From contig CM046869.1 in assembly GCA_025617745.1 (NCBI GenBank), positions 13,225,168 through 13,289,167 of the forward strand: DNA of 64,000 nucleotides, read 5' to 3'. A program made the translations under genes and the position numbers. Below, piece by piece: positions 1 through 10,600 of this stretch. The stretch's first letter is position 1; every line of letters begins with the position of its first letter. Source of the DNA: Heliocidaris erythrogramma. Lineage: Eukaryota; Echinodermata; Echinoidea; Camarodonta; Echinometridae. The notes below the pieces were generated by a model that was not told where the DNA came from, made no database searches, and worked only from the letters and a program-made list of their open reading frames with translations.

Positions 1-9
1 CCAATGGGT

Positions 10-197
10 ATCGCTTCTCGGCCTTTTGGCTAAGATCATGTGTAGTATCTGTTCTTTTCAGCTTAATATCTGAAACGCGACTCACCGAGTCGCTTGTATA
101 TTAAACTGATTTTTGAACCAAGGCCATGGAATAGGGGCTTGCTCCATCCTGGCCACGGGTTGGCCCGGTATTGCAGTACCTCCGGGATCGGCCCACC
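10..197 (+). ncRNA. U2: U2 spliceosomal snRNA, copy 1
   Basis: U2 snRNA is the RNA of the U2 snRNP, which pairs with the intron branch point in the spliceosome. The 188-nt sequence opens with the conserved ATCGCTTCTCGGCCTTTTGG 5' end (stem I). The branch-point recognition sequence GTAGTA lies at nt 33-38. Stem-loop IIb is a perfect GCGACTC-ACC-GAGTCGC hairpin, the Sm site is ATTTTTG, and the 3' domain contains GGTATTGCAGTACC. The end at CCCACC is set by homology to metazoan U2, which is 187-190 nt. Most of its promoter lies outside the window. The base after CACCC differs from the other units (CTTAAGG, not CCTAAGG). Confidence 0.97.
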
Positions 198-219
198 CTT
201 AAGGGGGTAATAATAAACC

Positions 220-228
220 AAAGAAAGA
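220..228 (+). terminator. snRNA 3' box of copy 1
   Basis: AAAGAAAGA starts 23 nt past the U2 3' end and fits the AAARNNAGA core of the metazoan snRNA 3' box, which directs Integrator-dependent 3' end formation. The same motif lies at the same offset behind the other copies (for example 2335-2343 and 4452-4460). Confidence 0.7.
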
Positions 229-525
229 ATCCTCCCTGTCCCTCACCTCTCCATCTCCTCTCCACTAGTTGGTTTTAAAGATATTACCCATATTTCGAAG
301 GGTAATGGCATCAGAAAATTACAGTGTTATTATAGTCTTTCTCTGTGACAACCATATTTCTGTTGGACTGTATATAGCTTTGAATACAGTATCTGTATTT
401 TACCTGTCAAATGTCTACAGAAAGTAGAAGAATCCCGTAGTGGTTCATGTATTTTCATTACGGGGATATATTGTGTCACGTCTCTCTTTCTATGCGTCTT
501 GTTCTCGATACATTCCCCTTCTGTA

Positions 526-583
526 TTAATAATGATGATGATGATGATGATGATGATAATAATGATAGTAATAATAATAATGA
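526..583 (+). repeat. (GAT)n(AAT)n microsatellite of the U2 unit
   Basis: Trinucleotide run of GAT repeats followed by AAT repeats, about 330 bp after the U2 3' end. Every unit has it. Its length and interruptions mark unit subclasses: a pure GAT run in units 1 and 14644, ATAATGATGAT in the second unit, a GACGAT variant at 17279 and GAGGAT from 19405 onward. It creates spurious poly-Asp/Asn, poly-Met and poly-Ile reading frames. Confidence 0.95.
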
Positions 584-1763
584 TACTCGACAAGGAAAGA
601 GCCTACATCAAGGGAATGTACAAGAGATCTGGCAAGGCAGAGGTCTATTCCCAGCATCAGAGCAGAGGCTGGCGGACCAGGTACATGTGATACAAAGAAA
701 TGAATTATTGACAGAAGTCGAGAGGGAGGAGACCAAACGAAGGGTGGGCGTACCGGTAGCAGTGACAAGAAAGGGAAGAAGAGCAGAGAGAAGCGACAGC
801 TCCGAAAGAAACAGCACACAAAATACTCCTACTGATAGACTATAGACGAGGAGCAGAAAGAGATTAAAGGGAGATTGTTGGAGATTTAAAAAAAGTGTAA
901 CCCCTAGTCTAAAAGAAATACCAAGAGAGAAACTTTTGAAAGAAACTCAAAACGGCAACTCGGTAATAAAGTTTCTCTCCTCAGGTAGCATTGAAGATAC
1001 CAATGACCTTATCTATGCTGGAGCAACCCTAATAACAGAGAGGCTAGGTGTCAGAAAACGGGACAAAACAACAAAATCTCTCCATGGAATGGGAGACTTG
1101 AAAACCAGGTAAAGGGATGGAGAAAAGATCTATCGAGATTGACAAAGATCCAGAACGGTCATAGCAGAATGAATGATTTACCAACATCTCGATAACCAAG
1201 ATATAACGCCATGGGAACAGAAGGGATGAGCGAGAGGAAGCAGGGGTAGAAAGGATCAACTATACATCGACAAAGGAGGGATGAAAGACAGTAAGAAAAG
1301 GAAAACAAACTTGGCAATGGCATGGATCGACTAGAGGAAAGCCGATGACATTGTCCCACACTCCTGGATCAACGAGTCTCTGGAAATGCTGGGGGTTGTA
1401 GACAACATCAGAAGGTTCCTCAGCAAAAGTATAATTATACTAGATGGAGAACGAAGCTGGAAAGCAACGGTGAAGTGCTTAGGAGAGGTCACTATCAAGA
1501 GAGGAATCTTTCAAGGAGATGGTTTATTTCCACTGTTGTTTGTGCTGGCTATGACCCCATTATCACAGGTGCAAAGGAGATCCAGACTTGGTTTTGAATT
1601 CAAAAGCAAGGCAAAGATCAATCATCTGTTAAACATGGATGACTTGAAATTATTTGGGAAGTCGGAGCGCGACATAGATTCTCTTATCAACCTTGTTCGA
1701 ATCTTCAGTGAAGACATCGGTATGCAGTTTGGGCTGATTCGATCAGTAATGGTGACGTCATGA
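584..1763 (+). pseudogene. fossil non-LTR reverse transcriptase in the U2 spacer (unit 1, reference copy)
   Basis: A decayed retrotransposon polyprotein can be followed across frames. First comes a segment with SEQRLADQVHVIQRN (about 645-700). Then EDTNDLIYAGATLITERLG (about 993-1050) and GRLENQVKGWRKDLSRLTK (about 1092-1150) follow in other frames. The RT core is open from 1386 to 1763. In the core I see a GIFQGD-x-LFPLLFVLAM block (family form QGDSLSPLLF), INHLLNMDDLKLFGKS with the catalytic MDD in place of FMDD, and FSEDIGMQFGL. Frameshifts and stops (for example after LKTR near 1110) and the lack of the N-terminal RT fingers mean it cannot encode an active enzyme. It resembles R2/R4-type LINEs, but the clade is uncertain. 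It begins right at the AAT microsatellite, which would suit an element with a TAA-repeat target. Confidence 0.8.
1753..1760. promoter_or_regulatory. TGACGTCA palindrome (CRE/ATF-type site) in each unit
   Basis: Perfect consensus CRE palindrome at the end of the fossil RT frame, about 370 bp upstream of the next U2 start. It is kept in every unit that retains the fossil. Position and function are unproven, and the site may simply be part of the fossil. Confidence 0.25.
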
Positions 1764-2060
1764 GACATCATAAAGGTCGCTATTCATATCCGTATTCATT
1801 CTTCGGTGTATCCTTTGTTTTGGTTCATGAATATGTAGAAGGGTTGCGTGTGTCGTACATTTAGCATGTTAGGCCATGAATTTATAATATATACAAAAGA
1901 TAGAAAATGATCTTATTATCACATAAATGAGTAAAGTCATTCTCCCCAAATGTTAGTTCATATTTTTTCCTTCTTGGAATATGCCATTTGTTTTTTGATA
2001 GCTTTTACCGTTTTTAAGTTATCGTAGGAAAATGAGCACCAAAAGTCGGCACAGCAGACT

Positions 2061-2104
2061 TTTCATCACCAATTTGTCCGAGCATTTTGATTCGAGTATA
2101 TTTT
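2061..2104 (+). promoter_or_regulatory. U2 promoter, class A (PSE-like region and TATA box) for copy 2
   Basis: The stretch from -64 to -21 is the best conserved DNA upstream of all copies. TATATTTT lies at 2097-2104 (-28 to -21), a TATA box. TCATCACCAATTTGTCCGAG at about -61 to -42 is at the usual place of the snRNA proximal sequence element. Sea urchin U2 genes are known to need a TATA box as well as a PSE, and this layout fits. The PSE boundaries are inferred from position and conservation only. Confidence 0.6.
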
Positions 2105-2124
2105 GCAAATGAGCACCAATGGGT

Positions 2125-2312
2125 ATCGCTTCTCGGCCTTTTGGCTAAGATCATGTGTAGTATCTGTTCTTTTCAGCTTAATATCTGAAACGCGACTCAC
2201 CGAGTCGCTTGTATATTAAACTGATTTTTGAACCAAGGCCATGGAATAGGGGCTTGCTCCATCCTGGCCACGGGTTGGCCCGGTATTGCAGTACCTCCGG
2301 GATCGGCCCACC
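2125..2312 (+). ncRNA. U2: U2 snRNA, copy 2
   Basis: Same 188-nt sequence as copy 1, with no difference seen. It has a class A promoter (TTTTGCAAATGAGCACCAATGGG just upstream). The next U2 is 2117 bp on. Confidence 0.97.
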
Positions 2313-2334
2313 CCTAAGGGGGTAATAATAAACC

Positions 2335-2343
2335 AAAGAAAGA
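2335..2343 (+). terminator. snRNA 3' box of copy 2
   Basis: AAAGAAAGA, 23 nt after the U2 3' end, preceded by AATAAACC. Confidence 0.7.
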
Positions 2344-3502
2344 ATCCTCCCTGTCCCCTCACCTCTCCATCTCCTCTCCACTAGTTGGTTTTAAAGATAT
2401 TACCCATATTTCGAAGGGTAATGGCATCAGAAAATTACAGTGTTATTATAGTCTTTCTCTGTGACAACCATATTTCTGTTGGACTTGTATATAGCTTTGA
2501 ATACAGTATCTGTATTTTACCTGTCAAATGTCTACAGAAAGTAGAAGAATCCCGTAGTGGTTCATGTATTTTCATTACGGGGATATATTGTGTCATGTCT
2601 CTCTTTCTATGCGTCTTGTTCTCGATACATTCCCCTTCTGTATTAATAATGATGATGATGATAATGATGATGATAATAATGATAGTAATAATAATAATGA
2701 TACTCGACAAGGAAAGAGCCTACATCAAGGGAATGTACAAGAGATCTGGCAAGGCAGAGGTCTATTCACAGCATCAGAGCAGAGGCTGGCGGACCAGGTA
2801 CATGTGATACAAAGAAATGAATTATTGACAGAAGTCGAGAGGGAGGAGACCAAACGAAGGGTGGGCGTACCGGTAGCAGTGACAAGAAAGGGAAGAAGAG
2901 CAGAGAGAAGCGACAGCTCCGAAAGAAACAGCACACAAAATACGCCTACTGATAGACTATAGACGAGGAGCAGAAAGAGATAAAAGGGAGATTGTTGGAG
3001 ATTTAAAAAAAGTGTAACCCCTAGTCTAAAAGAAATACCAAGAGAGAAACTTTTGAAAGAAACTCAAAACGGCAACTCGGTAATAAAGTTTCTCTCCTCA
3101 GGTAGCATTGAAGATACCAATGACCTTATCTATGCTGGAGCAACCCTAATAACAGAGAGGCTAGGTGTCAGAAAACGGGACAAAACAACAAAATCTCTCC
3201 ATGGAATGGGAGACTTGAAAACCAGGTAAAGGGATGGAGAAAAGATCTATCGAGATTGACAAAGATCCAGAACGGTCATAGCAGAATGAATGATTTACCA
3301 ACATCTCGATAACCAAGATATAACGCCATGGGAACAGAAGGGATGAGCGAGAGGAAGCAGGGGTAGAAAGGATCAACTATACATCGACAAAGGAGGGATG
3401 AAAGACAGTAAGAAAAGGAAAACAAACTTGGCAATGGCATGGATCGACTAGAGGAAAGCCGATGACATTGTCCCACACTCCTGGATCAACGAGTCTCTGG
3501 AA

Positions 3503-3880
3503 ATGCTGGGGGTTGTAGACAACATCAGAAGGTTCCTCAGCAAAAGTATAATTATACTAGATGGAGAACGAAGCTGGAAAGCAACGGTGAAGTGCTTAGG
3601 AGAGGTCACTATCAAGAGAGGAATCTTTCAAGGAGATGGTTTATTTCCACTGTTGTTTGTGCTGGCTATGACCCCATTATCACAGGTGCAAAGGAGATCC
3701 AGACTTGGTTTTGAATTCAAAAGCAAGGCAGAGATCAATCATCTGTTAAACATGGATGACTTGAAATTATTTGGGAAGTCGGAGCGCGACATAGATTCTC
3801 TTATCAACCTTGTTCGAATCTTCAGTGAAGACATCGGTATGCAGTTTGGGCTGATTCGATCAGTAATGGTGACGTCATGA
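3503..3880 (+). pseudogene. fossil RT core, unit 2
   Basis: 125-codon open stretch equivalent to 1386-1763, with one K-to-E change just before INHLL. The decayed upstream part begins near 2701. Confidence 0.8.
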
Positions 3881-4241
3881 GACATCATAAAGGTCGCTAT
3901 TCATATCCGTATTCATTCTTCGGTGTATCCTTTGTCTTGGTTCATGAATATGTAGAAGGGTTGCGTGTGTCGTACATTTAGCATGTTAGGCCATGAATTT
4001 ATAATATATACAAAAGATAGAAAATGATCTTATTATCACGTAAATGAGTAAAGTCATTCTCCCCAAATGTTAGTTCATATTTTTTCCTTCTTGGAATATG
4101 ACATTTGTTTTTTGATAGCTTTTACCGTTTTTAAGTTATCGTAGGAAAATGAGCACCAAAAGTCGGCACAGCAGACTTTTCATCACCAATTTGTCCGAGC
4201 ATTTTGATTCGAGTATATTTTGCAAATGAGCACCAATGGGT

Positions 4242-4429
4242 ATCGCTTCTCGGCCTTTTGGCTAAGATCATGTGTAGTATCTGTTCTTTTCAGCTTAATA
4301 TCTGAAACGCGACTCACCGAGTCGCTTGTATATTAAACTGATTTTTGAACCAAGGCCATGGAATAGGGGCTTGCTCCATCCTGGCCACGGGTTGGCCCGG
4401 TATTGCAGTACCTCCGGGATCGGCCCACC
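4242..4429 (+). ncRNA. U2: U2 snRNA, copy 3
   Basis: Intact 188-nt copy with class A promoter. Its downstream spacer is the first to carry the TATATAATAATATA expansion (about 4604-4620) later found in most units of the main block. Confidence 0.97.
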
Positions 4430-5622
4430 CCTAAGGGGGTAATAATAAACCAAAGAAAGAATCCTCCCTGTCCCCTCACCTCTCCATCTCCTCTCCACTA
4501 GTTGGTTTTAAAGATATTACCCATATTTCGAAGGGTAATGGCATCAGAAAATTACAGTGTTATTATAGTCTTTCTCTGTGACAACCATATTTCTGTTGGA
4601 CTGTATATATAATAATATATAGCTTTGAATACAGTATCTGTATAATTTTTACCTGTCAAATGTCTACAGAAAGTAGAAGAATCCCGTAGTGGTTCATGTA
4701 TTTTCATTACGGGGATATATTGTGTCATGTCTCTCTTTCTATGCGTCTTGTTCTCGATACATTCCCCTTCTGTATTAATAATGATGATGATGATAATAAT
4801 GATAATAATAATAATAATGATACTCGACAAGGAAAGAGCCTACATCAAGGGAATGTACGAGAGATCTGGCAAGGCAGAGGTCTATTCCCAGCATCAGAGC
4901 AGAGGCTGGCGGACCAGGTACATGTGATACAAAGAAATGAATTATTGACAGAAGTCGAGAGGGAGGAGACCAAACGAAGGGTGGGCGTACCGGTAGCAGT
5001 GACAAGAAAGGGAAGAAAAGCAGAGAGAAGCGACAGCTCCGAAAGAAACAGCACACAAAATACGCCTACTGATAGACTATAGACGAGGAGCAGAAAGAGA
5101 TAAAAGGGAGATTGTTGGAGATTTAAAAAAAGTGTAACCCCTAGTCTAAAAGCAATAACAAGAGAGAAACTTTTGAAAGAAACTCAAAACGGCAACTCGG
5201 TAATAAAGTTTCTCTCCTCAGGTAGCATTGAAGATACCAATGACCTTATCTATGCTGGAGCAACCCTAATAACAGAGAGGCTAGGTGTCAGAAAACGGGA
5301 CAAAACAACAAAATCTCTCCATGGAATGGGAGACTTGAAAACCAGGTAAAGGGATGGAGAAAAGATCTATCGAGATTGACAGAGATCCAGAACGGTCATA
5401 GCAGAATGAATGATTTACCAACATCTCGATAACCAAGATATAACGCCATGGGAACAGAAGGGATGAGCGAGAGGAAGCAGGGGTAGAAAGGATCAACTAT
5501 ACATCGACAAAGGAGGGATGAAAGACAGTAAGAAAAGGAAAACAAACTTGGCAATGGCATGGATCGACTAGAGGAAAGCCGATGACATTGTCCCACACTC
5601 CTGGATCAACGAGTCTCTGGAA

Positions 5623-6000
5623 ATGCTGGGGGTTGTAGACAACATCAGAAGGTTCCTCAGCAAAAGTATAATTATACTAGATGGAGAACGAAGCTGGAAA
5701 GCAACGGTGAAGTGCTTAGGAGAGGTCACTATCAAGAGAGGAATCTTTCAAGGAGATGGTTTATTTCCACTGTTGTTTGTGCTGGCTATGACCCCATTAT
5801 CACAGGTGCAAAGGAGATCCAGACTTGGTTTTGAATTCAAAAGCAAGGCAAAGATCAATCATCTGTTAAACATGGATGACTTGAAATTATTTGGGAAGTC
5901 GGAGCGCGACATAGATTCTCTTATCAACCTTGTTCAAATCTTCAGTGAAGACATCGGTATGCAGTTTGGGCTGATTCGATCAGTAATGGTGACGTCATGA
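5623..6000 (+). pseudogene. fossil RT core, unit 3
   Basis: As 1386-1763 but with R to Q in NLVRIFSE. This is the last fossil before the Keno insertion. Confidence 0.8.
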
Positions 6001-6361
6001 GACATCATAAAGGTCGCCATTCATATCCGTATTCATTCTTCGGTGTATCCTTTGTCTTGGTTCATGAATTTGTAGAAGGGTTGCGTGTGTCGTACATTTA
6101 GCATGTTAGGCCATGAATTTATAATATATACAAAAGATAGAAAATGATCTTATTATCACATAAATGAGTAAAATCATTCTCCCCAAATGTTAGTTCATAT
6201 TTTTTCCTTCTTGGAATATGACATTTGTTTTTTGATAGCTTTTACCGTTTTTAAGTTATCGTAGGAAAATGAGCACCAAAAGTCGGCACAGCAGACTTTT
6301 CATCACCAATTTGTCCGAGCATTTTGATTCGAGTATATTTTGCAAATGAGCACCAATGGGT

Positions 6362-6393
6362 ATCGCTTCTCGGCCTTTTGGCTAAGATCATGT
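6362..6393 (+). ncRNA. U2 snRNA copy 4, 5' piece (nt 1-32), interrupted by Keno-like element
   Basis: U2 nucleotides 1-32 end in GATCATGT. The following U2 bases GT (33-34) are missing and element sequence begins at 6394. The gene continues from U2 nt 35 at 11728 and again at 14644. Its class A promoter (TATA at 6334-6341) is intact, so transcription could start into the element, but no functional U2 can be made from this copy. Confidence 0.95.
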
Positions 6394-7689
6394 ACTGTTT
6401 TGTTGTCCATTAAATCTGAGAAGGAGAATGTTTTCGACGTATTGAAAAGATGTGGTGTAAATCCAGCGGATCACTTGGTAGCGGTGCAAGGTCTTCCCGG
6501 TAATAAGTTTGACGTTACCTTTAAGTCGGCCGAAATGAAGGAGACTTTTATTGCTGTTTTGGAGAAGGAGGTAACTATAGATGTTACTTCATATACCAAC
6601 CGAATTAAGATAGTAACTATTTTACATGTACCCTACGAGGTTGATGACAATGCGGTCAGATACATTCTGAGGTCGTATGGAAAGGTGATGGCCGGTCGGC
6701 ATCTTACTTACAAGGAGTATCCTGGTGTTTTTAATGGCATTCGCCAATATAAAATGGAGGTTGCAAAGAACATTCCGTCTGCCCTCAACATTGGAGGACG
6801 TAATGTGTGGGTTCGCTTCCAAGGACAAACGAGGACCTGCCTGAAGTGTGGGGCAGAAGGACATGATGCGAGAGAATGTAAGGTTTTAAAATGTTGGAGG
6901 TGTCATAAGGAGGGTCATCCCGCAGGACGGTGCCAGGAGAAGGAGGTCTGCACAACGTGCAAGCAGGCAGGCCACTCTTTCAGGTCATGCCCACTTTCTT
7001 TTGCTTCAAAATTGAAGCAATCCAAGGAGTGGGTATCTGGAGGAGGAGAGGTAGTGGAAGACGAGATTGTGGAAGATCAGCAGCCGGTCATTGAAGAGGC
7101 CAAGTCCGACGAGGAGGAAACCAACGTCGAAGACGAAGATCAACAGACCGGTGAGGAGCAAGTACAAGATTCCCCCTCCCGTGCAAGTCCCAGCATCTTC
7201 GACGAGGTGATGGAGACACAGGAGACTCAACCACGAGATTGGGCGGCCGATTCAGCTGAGTCTCAAACCACGGTGTTGGGACCGTCCCAACACGGGCCCT
7301 ATGACGACGGTTTTACGGAGGTGAGGAGTAGAAAACGAAGGTCGTCATCGTCTCCGCAAGGACAGAGGGCTCGCGCCTATAATCAGTCCCAACTCACGAT
7401 GGCCAGGGACATTATAAACGCATCCGATGTTGTGACTGAGAAGAAGGAATGGCTTTCTTGTACGGAAGAGGGATGCTTCTCTCTGTTCCGTCGTTTTAAG
7501 GACTTTAAGAGTCATTTTGAAAGATGCCATCCGGCAAGTAAACTCGGGAGGTATGTTTGCCCGTTAAAGCAGTGTACCAAGTCGTGCAACAACCCGGGTG
7601 AGTGGATCAACCACTTGGCATCCAAACACCCGGATTATGTCATTGGGCACAAGACAAAGTTTTTTGACTTATATTTTCTCTTAGAATAA
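6394..7689 (+). CDS. Keno-like ORF1 protein (nucleic-acid-binding, CCHC zinc knuckles), probably 5'-truncated
   Basis: About 432 codons of element sequence end at TAA 7687-7689. ORF1 proteins of this class bind the element RNA and form the RNP that travels to the target. From the N-terminus: a region of about 150 residues without recognised motif, possibly RRM-like; three CCHC zinc knuckles from about 6838 to 6990 (CLKCGAEGHDAREC, CWRCHKEGHPAGRC, CTTCKQAGHSFRSC); an acidic Glu/Asp-rich linker (7030-7250); and a C-terminal pair of C2H2-like fingers (about 7459-7650, CTEEGC...H...H and CPLKQC...H...H). No ATG lies near the element start. The frame runs upstream without a stop through the U2 fragment to ATG 6346, which is outside the U2 transcript. 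That is typical of a 5'-truncated copy, though non-AUG initiation is possible. Confidence 0.85.
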   Translation, partial: TVLLSIKSEKENVFDVLKRCGVNPADHLVAVQGLPGNKFDVTFKSAEMKETFIAVLEKEVTIDVTSYTNRIKIVTILHVPYEVDDNAVRYILRSYGKVMAGRHLTYKEYPGVFNGIRQYKMEVAKNIPSALNIGGRNVWVRFQGQTRTCLKCGAEGHDARECKVLKCWRCHKEGHPAGRCQEKEVCTTCKQAGHSFRSCPLSFASKLKQSKEWVSGGGEVVEDEIVEDQQPVIEEAKSDEEETNVEDEDQQTGEEQVQDSPSRASPSIFDEVMETQETQPRDWAADSAESQTTVLGPSQHGPYDDGFTEVRSRKRRSSSSPQGQRARAYNQSQLTMARDIINASDVVTEKKEWLSCTEEGCFSLFRRFKDFKSHFERCHPASKLGRYVCPLKQCTKSCNNPGEWINHLASKHPDYVIGHKTKFFDLYFLLE

Positions 7690-10600
7690 TGTTTCTGTTA
7701 TTCTTCTTTCTTCTATCAATGACCTCTTTATCTATCTGCACTATTAATGTTCACGGTCTCAGAGATTCACTTAAATGTAAAAATGTTCTATCCTTTTTAA
7801 ATGTTTTCGATTTTGATATTTTATTGTTACAAGAAACCTACCTTTGTTCTAAAGATTTTAATACTTTCCAAGGATGTTGGAAAGGCCCTATTTTTCATTC
7901 TAGTGCTCTTTCAAATCATTCGTGTGGCGTTGCAATCGCTTTCTCTGAGAAATTAAAGTGCACATATAGTCAGGTTAGAAATGATAAAGAAGGTCGATAT
8001 ATTTCAGTGCTATGTTCTTTCCCTAATTCTTCTTTCCGTGTTTGTAATGTATACGCACCATGTGACCCAACGAAAAGGGTCTCCTTTCTTAACGATATTT
8101 TTAGTCATTCAAGAGGGAGTTCCCCATTAATACTTGGTGGCGATTTCAATTGCGTTTTGAATCAAAAAGATCGTTCAAGCGACTCTTTAAATTCAACTTG
8201 TTTTGTCGGTAGAAAAGAGTTACTTTCAATTTTAAAATCGTTTTCTCTTATTGATTCATGGTCAAAACTTAACCCCGATGATAACGGTCACACTTGGAAG
8301 CATGCCGGTAAAGGGCAGAGTTCAAGACTCGACCGAATATATGTTGATGAAAATTTCGATTTGATTAAAGCTTCTAAGATTTCCTTCCATTTTTCTGATC
8401 ACGATATAGTTAATATTGTAATAAAAATAGCGGATGGTGAAGGCAACCGCCAATCATACTGGAAGTTTAATAACACATTATGTGATGATGAGATATTCAT
8501 ACATGATTTTAAGTTGTATTACCGAATGTGGCGATCATTACAGCCGGGTTTTGAATCCATTGTTGATTGGTGGGAAGAAATTAAAAAACGTATTAAGGAA
8601 TTATGTATTAAACACGGAGTGCGGCGAGCTCGAGAGAGACGGCGCCGTTTGGTTGACTTTCAAAACACTTGTATTAATGCTGATAAAAATGAGTTATGTG
8701 TTCTCTTGCAAGACGAAAGAAGAGGGGCCTTTGTTCGCTCTCGGGAGAAATTTATAGAGAGTGGAGAAAGACCTGGCTCATATTTTCATAGAAGTGAGAA
8801 AGCTAACGCACAGTATAAGTACGTTAAAGAAATAAGAAATAAAAATGGAGATGTTGTATCCGGGGAGGATGTTGTTACTGTTTTTCATGAATTTTATTCT
8901 GATTTATATAAAGCTGATGATGACCTTGATGTAGGACTTCAAGATGTTCTTTTAAACTCAATTAACGTGGGAATAAGTTCTGAACAGTCTACACTGATTG
9001 AACAAGATATTACTATCACTGAAATTAAAGATGCACTTTCCGTTTTATCCAAAAACAAATCCCCTGGTATAGACGGTCTATCGGCAGAGTTTTACCAACG
9101 GTTTTTTTGATATTGTGGGTGAAGATTTGTTGATCATGTACAATGAAATTTTTAGACGTAATTTGTTGTCTGATACACAACGCACGGCAGTAATAACATT
9201 GTTACCTAAAGGGGGCGATGATTTGAACCCTGCCAATAGACGTCCAATTAGTCTGTTAACTGTAGACTATAAAATTGTTGCAAAAATTATGCAATTACGT
9301 TTGTCTAAAGTGGTAGAAGATGTAGTTAATATTTATCAAACATGTTCAGTTCCAGGTAGGTCTATCTATATGAATCTACGTTTATTGCGCGATGTTGTCG
9401 AGTACTCAAATTTAAGGGGAGATTCATGTGCCATTATTTCAATGGATCAGCATAAAGCTTTTGATAAGGTGGATTGGAATTTCCTATTCAGAGTATTAAA
9501 GAAGCTAAATCTGGGCGAACATTTTATCGCTTGGGTTAAGATTTTGTATTCAGGTATTAAGAGCCGTATTTCAGTTAATGGTAGGATGAGTGAAGAGATC
9601 GATATTCAGAGAGGGGTAAGACAAGGGTGCCCCCTCTCGCCATTGTTATATGTTTTGTTTATTGAACCGCTCGCACAATTCATTATGTCACATAAAGGAA
9701 TAAGAGGATTTCGTATTCCAGGAGGTGGTGGAAAAGCAATTAAAATGCTACAATACGCTGATGACTCAACGTGCGTTGCAACATCACAGAGTGATATAAT
9801 CAACCTGTTTAAAGCCTTTGCTTTGTTTGAGAAGGCCACTGGTGCGTCTTTGAATTTGAAAAAGACGCACGGTTTGAAGTTAGGAGATTTTAAAGGAAGA
9901 AAATTAAATGGCGATATAAATTGGTCAGATGAGGGTATTTGCGTTAATGGAATATGCTACGGTACTGAATATTACATACGTATGTTTTGGAAAAATTTGT
10001 TAAGTAAAGCTAAGAAAAAGTTAATCGCCTGGGAAAACCGAGGCATTACTTTGAGAGGTAAAATTGGTATTGTTAATTCATGTATATTTCCTTTGTTTTA
10101 TTATGCTGCTACTGTATATATTCCAAGTGAAGAATTCTATAGAGATGTTTTGAAGATAGTTTACAGATTTATTTGGCAAAAGAAAACCGAACTGGTCTCC
10201 CGGGACGTGTTTACTTTGAAGTCAGATAAGGGAGGGTTTGGTTTAGACTTTTTGGAAATGAAGATGAAGGCGCTCTTTATTCGAGACGCTTTCCCTTTTT
10301 TACGCGGTCAAGATGTACATTCCTGTAATTTTTTATTCTTTCGTTATTTCCTGGCCAGCAAATTGAGAAGAATGTTTCCAATGCTTTGGTCAAATAGTGT
10401 TCCTCATTGTGATGAAATGTCTGTGTCTTATCAACGTGCATGGGAGATTATCGCATTTTTGTATAATAGTAATCGTAATTTTGTTAATGAATGCAAGGGA
10501 ATTAATGGTATAATTGATGTTCTAGTTTCGAAAGAATACGTGCCAAAAATTGTTGCTGCAAACCCTTCATGGGATTGGGCATCCATTTGGAAGATGACAA

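Larger units (their letters stand above)
1..6393 (+). repeat. U2 snRNA tandem array, left block (three units plus start of a fourth)
   Basis: U2 starts fall at 10, 2125, 4242 and 6362, so the units are 2115, 2117 and 2120 bp. Each unit runs: U2 gene (188 nt), 3' box, about 330 bp of spacer, GAT/AAT microsatellite, reverse-transcriptase fossil of about 1.2 kb, about 360 bp of AT-rich spacer, then the promoter of the next U2. I see no other gene in the spacer. The units differ by scattered substitutions and small indels, for example a TATATAATAA insertion near 4607 in the third unit. The window opens 9 bases before a U2 gene, so the array very probably continues to the left. These units carry the 'GGCACAGCAGAC' promoter variant, called class A below. 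Confidence 0.95.

Noticed and set aside
447..845. 132-codon frame with poly-Asp/Asn, and matching poly-Met and poly-Ile frames, repeated in every unit
   Set aside because: The low-complexity part is translated GAT/AAT microsatellite. The C-terminal part is fossil retroelement sequence already described.
2178..2381. 67-codon - strand frame over each U2 gene
   Set aside because: Chance frame antisense to U2 snRNA and its 3' flank; conserved only because U2 is.
9115..9117. GTG as the start of a separate RT gene
   Set aside because: The homology runs continuously across the T7 run, so 9115 is mid-domain and not an initiation site.
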